Part shown: positions 40,198-47,777 of the stretch, piece by piece
Layout: every line of letters begins with the position of its first letter
Position numbering within the stretch: the stretch's first letter is position 1
DNA from: Catellatospora tritici
Lineage (GTDB): Bacteria > Actinomycetota > Actinomycetes > Mycobacteriales > Micromonosporaceae
Direction: 5' to 3'
Length of the DNA: 47,777 bases
Assembly: GCF_019083965.1 (NCBI RefSeq)
Contig: NZ_JAHRCY010000040.1
Span: 1 to 47,777 of the forward strand
Translations under genes and position numbers: made by a program
The notes under the pieces: generated by a model
What the model saw: only the letters and a program-made list of their open reading frames with translations
What the model was told of the DNA's origin: nothing
Database searches by the model: none

Positions 40198-41597
40198 CCG
40201 GTGTGGTGCCCGGCCCGCCACCGCACCGCTGGCTGGGCCGGCGCGGCAACGCGCACGCGTACGCCGCCGACCCGGTGCGCTACACCGCGCGCCTGCACCA
40301 CGACTTCGGGCCGGTCAGCGGCCTGGTGCGGGGCGACCGGCGGCAGGTCTTCGTGTTCGGCGCCGACCACAACCGCACCGTGCTCACCGACGGCGACGTG
40401 TTCCACACCGTCCTGGAGTACGCGATCCCGGCCCGCATCCGCGCCGCCCGCCGGGGCATCGGCCTGCTCAACATGAACGGCCCCGACCACCGGGCCGCCC
40501 GGCACACCGTCACCCCGTCGTTTCGGCCCCAGGCGATCGGACAGCACGCCGACCTCATCGCCCGACTCGCCGCCGCGGAGGTCGACTCCTGGACCCCGGG
40601 CCAGCCCTTCGACCTCGGCGCGAGTATGCGCCGACTCACGCTGCGGATCGCCTGCCTGTGCTTCTTCGGCGTCGACATCGCCGACGGCGCCGACGAGATC
40701 GGCCGTATGGTGCAGCAGATGCTGGCCCTGCGCTACTTCGCCTCCTCGATCCGCTACTTCCCGTTCGACCTGCCCGGCGCCCCGTACCGGCGGCTGCTGC
40801 GGGTCATCCGGCGGCTCGACGACGCCCTCGCCGCCATCATCGACGCCCGCCGCGGCGGCGGACAGACCTCCGACCTGCTGCAGTCGCTGCTGGCCGACCG
40901 CGACGAGCACGGGCGCGGCCTCACCGACGACCAGCTCGTCGGCCAGCTCACCACGCTGCTGGTCGCCGGGCACGAGACCTCCTCCAGCACCCTGGCCTGG
41001 ACCCTGCTCCTGCTGTCGCAGCACCGGCCCGAACTAAACGAGGTGCTGTCCGACCTCGACGGACGGAGCCCGCAGGAGTGCGCCGGGTCGCCCGTGCTGG
41101 ACCGGGTGCTCAAGGAGACGCTGCGGCTGCTGCCGCCCGGCCCGAACACCGCCCGGATCGCGGTCGCGCCGACCACCGTCGGCGGCCACGAGATCCCCGC
41201 CTGGTGCCAGGTCATCACCAGCAAATACGCGACCCACCGCGACCCGGCCGTGTTCGCCGAGCCGCTGCGGTTTCGGCCCGAGCGCTGGCACACGGCCACG
41301 CCCAGCCGGTACGAATACCTGCCCTACGGCGTCGGACCGCACGTGTGCATCGGCGCGGCCTTCGCCGACCTCGAGATGAAGATCGTGCTCGGGACGATCC
41401 TGCGTCGGCACGTGCTGCTGCCCGTGCCCGGCGCCGTCATCTCGCGCCAGGTGGGCCTGCTGATGTCGCCCAAGGGACCGGTGCCCGTCGTCGCACACCC
41501 GGCGCACGCGGTCCCGCCCGCCCGCGACCGGGTCGACGGCGACCTCAACGAGATGGTCGACCTGTACGGCGAGCAGCGGTGGAGGCTCGGATGGTAG
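40194..41597 (+). CDS. Cytochrome P450
   Basis: The 467-aa protein has the I-helix oxygen motif AGHETSSS, the ExxR pair KETLRLLPP, the FRPERW stretch and the heme loop LPYGVGPHVCIGAAFADLEM with Cys385. Length and the GPHVCIG form fit long-chain, CYP102/CYP4-like bacterial P450s rather than the 400-aa macrolide class. The ATG at 40194 overlaps the upstream gene (ATGA), and the stop overlaps the next start by 7 bases. Probable hydroxylation of the operon's product, with redox partner possibly the operon's flavoprotein. Confidence 0.93.
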   Translation: MTGVVPGPPPHRWLGRRGNAHAYAADPVRYTARLHHDFGPVSGLVRGDRRQVFVFGADHNRTVLTDGDVFHTVLEYAIPARIRAARRGIGLLNMNGPDHRAARHTVTPSFRPQAIGQHADLIARLAAAEVDSWTPGQPFDLGASMRRLTLRIACLCFFGVDIADGADEIGRMVQQMLALRYFASSIRYFPFDLPGAPYRRLLRVIRRLDDALAAIIDARRGGGQTSDLLQSLLADRDEHGRGLTDDQLVGQLTTLLVAGHETSSSTLAWTLLLLSQHRPELNEVLSDLDGRSPQECAGSPVLDRVLKETLRLLPPGPNTARIAVAPTTVGGHEIPAWCQVITSKYATHRDPAVFAEPLRFRPERWHTATPSRYEYLPYGVGPHVCIGAAFADLEMKIVLGTILRRHVLLPVPGAVISRQVGLLMSPKGPVPVVAHPAHAVPPARDRVDGDLNEMVDLYGEQRWRLGW

Positions 41598-42601
41598 AAC
41601 AGCTCCCGGTCAGCCTGGTCTTGGCGACCTGCGACAAGCGCGAATACCTCGCCCTCACCCTCGAGTCGCTGGTCGCCCAGACCCAGCCTGCATTCCAGGT
41701 GGTCCTCTGCGACGACGGCACCGCCGGCGGGGTCGAGGACGTCGTCGCACCGTTTCGCGACCGGCTCGACCTGCGACTGATCACGCAGGAGAACCGGGGC
41801 CGGGCCGCGGCCCGCAACACCGCGCTCGCCCACGCCGACGGCGACCTGATCGTGTTCCTGGACGACGACCGCATGGCCCACCCCGACTTCGTCGCCGAGC
41901 ACCTCGCCGCCGCGCACGACGGCGGCACCGGGACCATCGGCTGGAAGCGGCGGGCGCTGACCTGGTGGCGGCCCGGCATCCTGCCCCTGGGCGAGACCGA
42001 CCTGCTGCGCCTGGTCCAGCGCGTCGGCGACGTCGCCCGGCTGGCCGAACCGATCCGGTTCCTGGCCCCCGGCGACGTCACCACCGACCCCCTGGACGCG
42101 TTCACCCGCACCGAACTCGGCGACGAGCCCGACAACTACCACGCCGTCATCGACGAGTACGGCCCAGGCCTGGCCGACTTCCGGTTCGGCTGGGCCCTGG
42201 CGACCACTGCGAACCTGTCGGTACGTCGCGACGCCGTCAAGGAGGTGGGCGGCTTCGACGAGTCGTTCACCGGCTGGGGCATGGAGGACACCGACCTGAG
42301 CTACCGGCTGCACCATGCCGGAGTGACGTTCTCGGTACGCCCCACCGCGGTCAACTACCACCAGGTGCACCCGCTGGCCGACCCGAACCTCATGCTCGCC
42401 CAGCGGGCGCAGCGCGCCCAACTGCTGCGCAACCTCGACCACTTCTGCCGTCGGCACCGGGCCCTGGACGCGTACCTGTTCCGCCGCCGCTGGGAATACG
42501 CGATGAGCCTCATCGAAGCCGACCGCCTGCTCAAACTCGTCGAAGGCCAGACCAGTCCGCTGCTGCGGCAGGAACTGGAGGCCCTGTACGCGGCCCGCTG
42601 A
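41591..42601 (+). CDS. Family 2 glycosyltransferase with DUF-type C-terminal segment
   Basis: The 336-aa cytosolic protein has a GT-A domain: VSLVLATCDKREYLALTLES, VVLCDDGTAGGVEDVV, NRGRAAARNTALAHADGDL and metal motif FLDDDRMAHPDFV. A second half contains ATTANLSVRRDAVKEVGGFDE and WGMEDTDLSYRLHHAG, typical of chondroitin- or glycan-polymer GT2 enzymes. The ribosome site GGAGG precedes the ATG at 41591. It is the last gene of the operon, and it is unlikely to be membrane-anchored. It transfers an unknown sugar. Confidence 0.9.
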   Translation: MVEQLPVSLVLATCDKREYLALTLESLVAQTQPAFQVVLCDDGTAGGVEDVVAPFRDRLDLRLITQENRGRAAARNTALAHADGDLIVFLDDDRMAHPDFVAEHLAAAHDGGTGTIGWKRRALTWWRPGILPLGETDLLRLVQRVGDVARLAEPIRFLAPGDVTTDPLDAFTRTELGDEPDNYHAVIDEYGPGLADFRFGWALATTANLSVRRDAVKEVGGFDESFTGWGMEDTDLSYRLHHAGVTFSVRPTAVNYHQVHPLADPNLMLAQRAQRAQLLRNLDHFCRRHRALDAYLFRRRWEYAMSLIEADRLLKLVEGQTSPLLRQELEALYAAR

Positions 42602-42663
42602 CCTCAGCCTGTACTGGCCGCCCCCGGTTCGAGGAACACAGGCGGTTCAGTGCCTGGGAGACT

Positions 42664-43275
42664 TCACTTGAGGATCGGGGCGAACTCGTTGACCGAAAAA
42701 ACCCGCCACCCCGACCCGTCCCACACGAGACTGGAGACTCCGCAGTTCGGGACTATGAGACTGCGGTAACACCGCGACCCGGCTCCGAGCGACCAACTCA
42801 GCAGCACCTTGATGACTGTCTCGTGAGTAAAGCAAGCTATGTTGCCCTCTACAGTCATGGATAGTGTCTGGAGCCAACCAGTGACTCGTCGCTCGACAGC
42901 GGCCAAACCTTCGAACTGCCCGAATGCTACCCGCCTCGGATCTTCCCGCCAGAGATTCCATTCACGAGGAAACTGCAGCGCGATCTCCGCGCCGGTCCGC
43001 CCGGTCCACGGCCCCATCTCCATCTCGGCCAGTGCATGCTCGATCTCAAGCTCTAGACCGAGCATGGTGGAGAGGCCCCTCGCCGAGAGAATAGCTCGAC
43101 GCTGTGGACTGCTGACAATCCGCGCGACACCGACTCCACTCAGGTAGTCAGTTGTCCGTTCCACAAAGTCTGTCGCGTCAACGGCAAGGTCGTCATCAAC
43201 CCGACCCGCATAAATAGATGCCCTGTTCGCGTCTGTCGGGGCGTGCCGGACAAGTAACAGCCTACCCATGGACAT
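42664..43275 (-). CDS. Histidine phosphatase family protein (phosphoglycerate-mutase-like)
   Basis: The 203-aa protein has the phospho-accepting RHG-type motif LLLVRHAPTDANR (catalytic His in RHA) and a second His in CFTHETVIKVLLSW, with SSPQRRAILSARGL and EMEMGPWTGRTGAEI between, all typical of histidine phosphatases such as CobC or broad nucleotide/sugar phosphatases. The ATG at 43275 or 43269 (MGRLLLVRHA) may start it. It is third in a minus-strand operon with a PRTase-like and a methyltransferase gene. The DNA is visibly more A/T-rich than its surroundings. Confidence 0.9.
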   Translation of the reverse strand: MSMGRLLLVRHAPTDANRASIYAGRVDDDLAVDATDFVERTTDYLSGVGVARIVSSPQRRAILSARGLSTMLGLELEIEHALAEMEMGPWTGRTGAEIALQFPREWNLWREDPRRVAFGQFEGLAAVERRVTGWLQTLSMTVEGNIACFTHETVIKVLLSWSLGAGSRCYRSLIVPNCGVSSLVWDGSGWRVFSVNEFAPILK

Positions 43276-43893
43276 CTAATTGGGCCGCTTCAGTCGCTCG
43301 TCCCCCATTACATGCACCCAGCGCGACGTCATCCACGGCAACCGCGAGATGACGTAGTTCATACCTCGGCTGATATCACGCCCAACCATGACACCATAGT
43401 ACGTCGGCATGATCGCTGGCGAATAGGAGGTGTACAGGGCGGCGGTCTTAATCTCCAGAGGACCCGCCTCACCTAGGCCACGAAGGTGGTTAACCACGAA
43501 TCCCAGCGAGGTACCCGTGTCATTGCAACAGATCAGCACCAAGGCCCTACTACCGCTCAGCAGCGAAAGAGATGCCGCAGACACCGGATCAAAATGAATC
43601 TCTCTCGAACCGTCCGGCATGCGTCTGTTTATTGTGGTGACAGAGACTACCGAGCGGAGCCCAATGTGGCCCGCCAAGATCGAACCGACGACTCCACTAT
43701 TTCGGTCGATCGTTACGATATAGTCCGGCATGAACCCATCCTGCCGAAGGCGATCCACGAGGCCGACAATCAGGCTCAGGATAGTGTGAAATCGAAGTCG
43801 AAACCGAGATCGCTGCCGTATGACGATGATCCACGTGGCGACGAGGCTCGAAACGATACCGAGAACGAAACTAAGAGCGAGCTCCATCCGCAT
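43276..43893 (-). CDS. Membrane-anchored phosphoribosyltransferase-like protein
   Basis: The 205-aa protein begins with a single N-terminal membrane helix (about residues 5-24, LALSFVLGIVSSLVATWIIV). The rest has a type I PRTase layout: PDYIVTIDRNSGVVGSILA resembles the substrate hood, and LVLICCNDTGTSLGFVVNHL the PRPP-binding loop, where one acidic position is replaced by Cys/Asn. Codon use includes many A/T-ending and rare codons (CTT, AGT, TTT, ATA), unlike the neighbouring operons. It overlaps the upstream methyltransferase by 23 bases and abuts the phosphatase gene with no gap. Substrate unknown. Confidence 0.65.
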   Translation of the reverse strand: MRMELALSFVLGIVSSLVATWIIVIRQRSRFRLRFHTILSLIVGLVDRLRQDGFMPDYIVTIDRNSGVVGSILAGHIGLRSVVSVTTINRRMPDGSREIHFDPVSAASLSLLSGSRALVLICCNDTGTSLGFVVNHLRGLGEAGPLEIKTAALYTSYSPAIMPTYYGVMVGRDISRGMNYVISRLPWMTSRWVHVMGDERLKRPN

Positions 43894-44662
43894 CCTTCAC
43901 CATACTGAACTCACCCCTGCGCGCGGCATCAAATGCCTCGGCGATGAGTTCCGTCCATCTCGGATCAACATATGCTACGGTCAGGAAGCAGCTCGTTTGC
44001 AATGCGGCAAGCCGCCAGCCATCGTCGGCGGCGCGTTTCGTCGCCTTCGAAACGGTGTAACGCGAGTCGTCGACATCGTGGAATACGATCGCTCCAGAGC
44101 GGCACATCAGTGGACGCACCGACTCGTAGTCACCCACGGGATGCTCCCCATGGTGATTCGCGTCGATGAATGCGATATCTACTGAGCGTTCACCGAGCAC
44201 CTTCGGAACATCGACAGGCGATGAACCTACAGCCAGATCAACGAATTCGTCGACGCCGATGGTGCCGAGAAACTTCTCTGCGGCAATCAGCCCATCAACG
44301 CCAAGGCTGCCTTCGCTGTAATTGTCCAGCGTAATGAGCCGTCCATGACCCGCCGTTGCGAGACCCATCCCGAGCCACGCGGCCGAATAGCCGAAACCCG
44401 TCCCGATCTCGAACACCGTGTCCGGCCTTCCGAGGATGACCAGGTTGGACAGGAAGTATGCTTCGGTCCGACTCACGGAAACCGGGCGCGCATGGCCCTT
44501 CAAGGAATAATGCGTTCCGTCCCACGGCGCGTGAGAGTTCCGACCGGCGGGCCACACTTCATCCATCATCTCGCGTCGAGCTTCGACCAGCCGCTGGAGA
44601 TAGTCCACAGGAACCCGACCGCCCTTCGCTGGGACAGGTGAGTGCACTCTCCTCACCGACAC
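43871..44662 (-). CDS. Class I SAM-dependent methyltransferase (Methyltransf_24/O-MTase-like)
   Basis: The protein is 263 aa if the GTG at 44662 is used (AGGA 5 nt upstream); later GTGs at 44656, 44647 and 44608 are alternatives. Key features are the SAM loop VFEIGTGFGYSAAWL, VDIAFIDANHHGEHPVGDYE (motif with the acidic/His pair) and IVFHDVDDSRYTVSKA, as in metal-dependent O-methyltransferases. The A/T-rich leader (with GATATATC) precedes it, so it is likely the first gene of a three-gene operon. Base composition differs from flanking DNA, suggesting recent transfer. Confidence 0.85.
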   Translation of the reverse strand: MSVRRVHSPVPAKGGRVPVDYLQRLVEARREMMDEVWPAGRNSHAPWDGTHYSLKGHARPVSVSRTEAYFLSNLVILGRPDTVFEIGTGFGYSAAWLGMGLATAGHGRLITLDNYSEGSLGVDGLIAAEKFLGTIGVDEFVDLAVGSSPVDVPKVLGERSVDIAFIDANHHGEHPVGDYESVRPLMCRSGAIVFHDVDDSRYTVSKATKRAADDGWRLAALQTSCFLTVAYVDPRWTELIAEAFDAARRGEFSMVKDADGARS

Positions 44663-44746
44663 CAAATCCTAGATCCGCCGATCCCGTCCCTCCTAAGCCG
44701 ATCATCTATTTCTCGATATATCTCCGTCCTGTGTTGAGGGCGACGG

Positions 44747-44926
44747 GTCAGGCTGTCCCCGGACTTCGCTCAATTGGACTCATGTGCGGAAAAGTACCGC
44801 TGGCACCTCCGCTGCCTGCCGCCCCAGGAGCTCCATTGTGCGCTGGCCGACCTGGTTGTACACATCGGCGTGGCGCTCAGGCGGGTGGCCCACCGGTTCG
44901 CCCGTGGGCCCGACCACCTGACCTGA
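44747..44926 (+). pseudogene. Possible decayed coding fragment
   Basis: Between the methyltransferase leader and the MerR-type gene, one plus-strand frame (44747 to TGA 44924-44926, 59 codons, no start) has coding-like G/C third positions and reads CAEKYRWHLRCLPPQELHCA then LADLVVHIGVALRRVAHRFA. It may be the 3' end of a lost gene, or chance. Apart from this the 274-bp gap holds only the A/T-rich promoter region of the methyltransferase. Confidence 0.2.
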
Positions 44927-44936
44927 TCCTCAGCTA

Positions 44937-45662
44937 TTACCCCCGCGCCTGGTCCCATCGGCAGTCGAGGTACGCGTCCAGTGCGGCCGCGCCCGTGAGC
45001 ATGGCCCGGCCCCGGGCGGACAGGCGCGCATGCCAGTCGTGCAGCATCGAGCCGAGCGGTGCGACGCCCCCGGCCGAACGGAGCTGCGCGATCAGCGGCA
45101 CGATCTGCGCCAGCCGGTAACCGCCGCGTCTGAGCTGGTGGACGAGCTGGGCGTCGCGTACATCGGCCGCGCTGTAGACCCGGTAGCCGGTGTGCCGGTC
45201 ACGGCGCGGCCGCACCAGACCGGCCCGCTCCCACTTGCGCAGGGTGGCCGGGCGGATGCCGAGCTTTCCCGCCAGCGGACCGACGAACATGTCGCCGCGC
45301 TCCTGCGGCACGGGGCTGAGCTCGGCCAGCGCCGCCTCGACGGACCGCAGCGTACGACGGTCCTCGCGCAGCTGGGCATGGCTGGCGTCGATGAGTTCCA
45401 ACGCGTCCTCGATCGCGTCCCGGTTCACCGCCTGCATGATCGACGTGGCCGCCTGGTGGCCGTGGCCGGGAACCAGGGCGAGGAACGCCCGCAACGCCGA
45501 CGCGTGCAGCGGCGTGTAGCCGCGGTACCCGTACTCGCTGCGCTCCGCCTCCGGCAGAATCCCGGCCTCTTCATAGTTGCGGACCGCCTGTGTGGACAGC
45601 GCATGCGCACGGGCCAGGTCGATCGGCCTGAGGCGACCGGAGGATTGAGGGTTTCGCAGCAC
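44937..45662 (-). CDS. Double-domain MerR-family regulator (TioE-like)
   Basis: The 241-aa protein carries two MerR-type winged helices: an N-terminal one (about 10-75, IDLARAHALSTQAVRNYEEA, GYRGYTPLHASALR) and a C-terminal one (about 125-190, GIRPATLRKWERAGLVRPRR, GYRVYSAADVRDAQLVHQL). It matches the TioE family of actinobacterial MerR regulators found beside resistance or export genes. It starts at a GTG (45662) with ribosome site AGGTG. Divergent from an erythromycin-esterase-family gene, with an 18-bp palindrome between them as the probable operator. Confidence 0.9.
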   Translation of the reverse strand: MLRNPQSSGRLRPIDLARAHALSTQAVRNYEEAGILPEAERSEYGYRGYTPLHASALRAFLALVPGHGHQAATSIMQAVNRDAIEDALELIDASHAQLREDRRTLRSVEAALAELSPVPQERGDMFVGPLAGKLGIRPATLRKWERAGLVRPRRDRHTGYRVYSAADVRDAQLVHQLRRGGYRLAQIVPLIAQLRSAGGVAPLGSMLHDWHARLSARGRAMLTGAAALDAYLDCRWDQARG

Positions 45663-45700
45663 AGATGCACCTAAAGCAGCGGAGAAGTTTCAACCATCGG

Positions 45701-45718
45701 TTCAACGATACCGTTGAA
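45701..45718. promoter_or_regulatory. Palindromic operator between TioE-like regulator and esterase gene
   Basis: TTCAACG (45701-45707) and CGTTGAA (45712-45718) form a perfect inverted repeat around ATAC. A further TTCAACC half-site lies at 45689-45695. The palindrome ends 3 bp before the esterase ATG, so a bound regulator would cover its translation start region. The esterase has no recognisable ribosome site, consistent with a leaderless message. Confidence 0.6.
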
Positions 45719-45721
45719 GCA

Positions 45722-46942
45722 ATGAACACCGCGATCAAAGACGCCGCCCGTCCAGTCGCCGCCGAAACCCTCCTGGGGCTGCTGCCCGCCCAGCCGCGAC
45801 TGCTCGCCCTCGGCGAGCCCACCCATGGCGAGGACGTGCTGCTCGAGGTGCGAAACGACCTCTTCCGGCAGCTCGTCGAGCACGGCTACCGGACCATCAC
45901 CATCGAGAGCGACTGCATGATGGGCCTGCTTGTGGACGACTACCTCACCATGGGCGCCGGCACCCTCGACGACGTGATGGCGCACGGTTTCAGCCACGGA
46001 TTCGGCGCCTCCGCCGCCAACCGCGAACTCGTACGGTGGATGCGCGCCTACAACGACGGCCGCCCCCGCTCCGAGCAGCTGCGCTTCGCCGGCTTCGACG
46101 GCCCGCTGGAGATGACCGGCGCCGCGAGCCCCCGGCAGGCGCTCACCGCACTCCACGCCTATTTGTCAGCCCGCGTCGACATCGAGCTGCTCCCCTGCAC
46201 ACCGGAGACGCTCGACCGCCTACTCGGCGCCGACGACCCGTGGGGCCACCCCGAATCGCTGCGGGACCCGGCGCGGTCGGTGGGACAGACCCCCGAGGCC
46301 AGACAGCTGCGGCTGCTCGCCGACGATCTGGTCGCCCTGCTCGACACGCAGCTGCCGCACCTGGCCGCGGTGTCCACCCCGGACGAGCTCGACCGGGCGC
46401 GCCTGTTCGCACGCACTGCCACCGGGCTGCTGCGATACCACTTCTGGCTGGCCGACACGTCACCCGGCCGCCTGCCGCAGCTGCTGGGCGCACGCGCAAC
46501 GATGATGGCCGGCAACCTGCTCGCCACCGCCGCGAACGGACCGGCGCTGGCCTTCGCGCACAACTCGCATCTGCAGCGGGAGCAGAGCAGCACGCGCCTG
46601 GGCGACATGCCACTGCAATGGTGGAGCGCCGGCGCCATCGCCGGCTCCCACCTCGGTCAGGGGTACGCCTTCGCGGCCACCGCCCTCGGCACGATCCGAC
46701 ACCACGGAGTGGACACCCCGCCCCCGGACACCCTCGAGGGCCAGCTGTACGCCCTGCCCGAGGACCGGTGCATAGTGGACACGCGGCGGCTGAGCGCCAT
46801 CCTCGGCGAGCAGGTGCCCGCGCCGCGGATCTCACCCTGGTTCGGCTACGCCCCGCTGGACCCGGCCCACCTGTCGGACATCGACGCGCTGTTCTTCGTC
46901 AAGGACTGCCCGGCGCCGGGTCAGATCTCGCAATCGGAGTAG
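45722..46942 (+). CDS. Erythromycin esterase family protein
   Basis: The 406-aa protein contains the Ere-type core: LLALGEPTHGEDVLLEVRND (catalytic-type Glu-x-x-His), EHGYRTITIESDCMM, and FAHNSHLQREQSSTRLG with the second His. In characterised members a His activates water to open the macrolide lactone. Many actinobacterial homologues have no proven macrolide activity. The first codon is the ATG at 45722; the frame extends upstream to 45665 but through the operator. Its TioE-like regulator is divergent, supporting an inducible resistance or detoxification role. Its 3' end overlaps the convergent gene by 22 bases. Confidence 0.88.
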   Translation: MNTAIKDAARPVAAETLLGLLPAQPRLLALGEPTHGEDVLLEVRNDLFRQLVEHGYRTITIESDCMMGLLVDDYLTMGAGTLDDVMAHGFSHGFGASAANRELVRWMRAYNDGRPRSEQLRFAGFDGPLEMTGAASPRQALTALHAYLSARVDIELLPCTPETLDRLLGADDPWGHPESLRDPARSVGQTPEARQLRLLADDLVALLDTQLPHLAAVSTPDELDRARLFARTATGLLRYHFWLADTSPGRLPQLLGARATMMAGNLLATAANGPALAFAHNSHLQREQSSTRLGDMPLQWWSAGAIAGSHLGQGYAFAATALGTIRHHGVDTPPPDTLEGQLYALPEDRCIVDTRRLSAILGEQVPAPRISPWFGYAPLDPAHLSDIDALFFVKDCPAPGQISQSE

Positions 46943-47424
46943 CCGTAGGCGCAACTGTGATGGACGTCGGCGTCCAATACGTCGTCGGCGGTCAGGACTG
47001 CCCCGGCCAGTGGTGGCACCGATATGCGGTCCCAGGCCACATCGACGCTGACGGTGTCGCCGAGTTCACCGCAGAACATGCGGTGGGAGAGGGTCTCCTC
47101 TTCGTTCTCGGCGTCGTCGTCAGCATCGAAGTCGTAGCCGAGCGGCTGGCGCGGGCCCGCGAATGTGATGGTCGGATAGCCCTCGACCGAGATGGTGACG
47201 AACGGGTGCAGGTCGATCGAGGCGGCCTGGGCACCGTGCTGGTACACCTGCAGCGTCAGGTCGGCGCCGTACCAGCACAGCAGGTAGAGGTTGATCTCCT
47301 CGGCGAGTTCGGCGGCCAGGTCGGACTTGATCTCGGCGAGGCTGCCGCGAAGGTAGTGGGTGCATTTGCGGGCCCCGCCCGAGCCCACCCCGAAGGCAAG
47401 TTCGTAAAAGCTCTTTCGCGACAT
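46921..47424 (-). CDS. Hypothetical protein, 167 aa
   Basis: The ATG at 47424 starts MSRKSFYELAFGVGSGGARK; a longer frame to 47613 runs into the rRNA-terminator side and is not supported. The protein is acidic at the middle (DFDADDDAENEEE) with beta-rich segments such as LYLLCWYGADLTLQVYQ and PFVTISVEGYPTITFAG. I do not recognise a family. It overlaps the esterase gene end to end by 22 bases on opposite strands. It lies between that gene and the rRNA operon terminator. Confidence 0.6.
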   Translation of the reverse strand: MSRKSFYELAFGVGSGGARKCTHYLRGSLAEIKSDLAAELAEEINLYLLCWYGADLTLQVYQHGAQAASIDLHPFVTISVEGYPTITFAGPRQPLGYDFDADDDAENEEETLSHRMFCGELGDTVSVDVAWDRISVPPLAGAVLTADDVLDADVHHSCAYGYSDCEI

Positions 47425-47611
47425 CGGCGCATCATAGGCGACCCGGCCGACAGGTCGACTGAAGCCAGAACCGGCGGTACCGCTGCCGGTGGCGTGCAGG
47501 TCCGAGTCGATCACGGTGGTGGGGTGGGGACACGCCGTCGAACACGCCCACAAGTCCATGACCGACCGGCGGGTCAGGTCGTGGTCGTGGTGTGTGCCCT
47601 GGAAACGCGTC

Positions 47612-47640
47612 AAGGCCCACCCCGGAAAGGGGTGGGCCTT
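47612..47640 (-). terminator. rRNA operon terminator
   Basis: A perfect 12-bp stem (AAGGCCCACCCC at 47612-47623 with 47629-47640) closes a 5-nt loop, 15 nt past the 5S 3' end on the minus strand. It is the intrinsic terminator of the rRNA operon that enters from the right edge. Confidence 0.85.
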
Positions 47641-47654
47641 GAACAGCGATGTTT

Positions 47655-47773
47655 GTCCGGCGGCGTCCTACTCTCCCACAACGTCCCCGTTGCAGTACCA
47701 TCGGCGCTGGAGGGCTTAGCTTCCGGGTTCGGAATGTTGCCGGGCGTTTCCCCTCCGCCATGGCCGCCGTAAC
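47655..47773 (-). rRNA. rrf: 5S ribosomal RNA
   Basis: Read on the minus strand the 119-nt sequence begins GTTACGGCGGCC, contains CATTCCGAACCCGGAAGCTA and GCGCCGATGGTACTGC, and ends AGTAGGACGCCGCCGGAC. These are the conserved segments of actinobacterial 5S rRNA. The terminal helix forms with one bulged base. It is the last gene of a 16S-23S-5S operon lying to the right of the window. Ends are placed to within a few bases. Confidence 0.93.
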
Positions 47774-47777
47774 ACTA

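Noticed and set aside
1..47777. CRISPR arrays, phage integrase or plasmid replication genes
   Set aside because: No regularly spaced repeats and no such genes were seen on either strand.

Overview
The window is chromosomal DNA from a very GC-rich Gram-positive actinobacterium. This rests on strong G/C third-position bias, many GTG/TTG starts, 4-base ATGA/GTGA gene overlaps, actinobacterial families (DUF3040, MmyB-type XRE regulators, ECF42 sigma with a DGPF partner, LuxR-type two-component systems) and an actinobacterial-type 5S rRNA at the right edge. Micromonosporaceae is my best guess, but that is inference. No plasmid or phage backbone is visible.

Left part (1-11.5 kb): the 3' part of an IS200/IS605-type tnpB with structured downstream RNA, a 53-aa small gene too short for routine ORF calling, a methyltransferase, a DUF4239 membrane protein, a MacB/FtsX-type ABC exporter operon divergent from its likely histidine kinase/response regulator pair with a palindromic control site between them, an ECF42 sigma factor coupled to a DGPF/YCII protein, and a lipoprotein-deaminase pair.

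Middle (11.6-28 kb): a two-gene Trypco2 + trypsin/P-loop NTPase/14-repeat WD40 module that looks like an NTP-dependent conflict (defence) or signalling system, converging on a DUF4132 protein. Then a DUF3040 protein, a run of hairpins that may be a structured RNA, a 507-aa orphan, a secreted S1 protease-ricin lectin under a LacI-type operator, an Ino1-like protein, a DUF6308-like protein, a secreted GH19 chitinase, an MmyB regulator divergent from an FMN reductase, and a secreted protein made of three tandem repeats.

Right part (28-47.8 kb): a GNAT acetyltransferase and a HEAT-like protein. Next is a translationally coupled three-gene operon (small DNA-binding-like protein, compact PEP-synthase/rifampin-phosphotransferase-like enzyme, winged-helix-like protein) under a 32-bp near-perfect palindrome. 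Then come the fused remnants of an SDR/TetR pair, a second MmyB regulator with a SnoaL protein, and pxpBC. A six-gene tailoring/export operon follows (flavoprotein, MFS, three glycosyltransferase-like proteins, P450), then a more A/T-rich three-gene island (methyltransferase, membrane-anchored PRTase-like, histidine phosphatase), and a double-MerR regulator divergent from an erythromycin-esterase-family gene. The window closes with the end of an rRNA operon (5S plus terminator, minus strand).

The best candidates for undescribed systems are the Trypco2/trypsin-NTPase-double-propeller module, the compact PEP-utilising operon with its palindrome, and the MTase/PRTase/phosphatase island.
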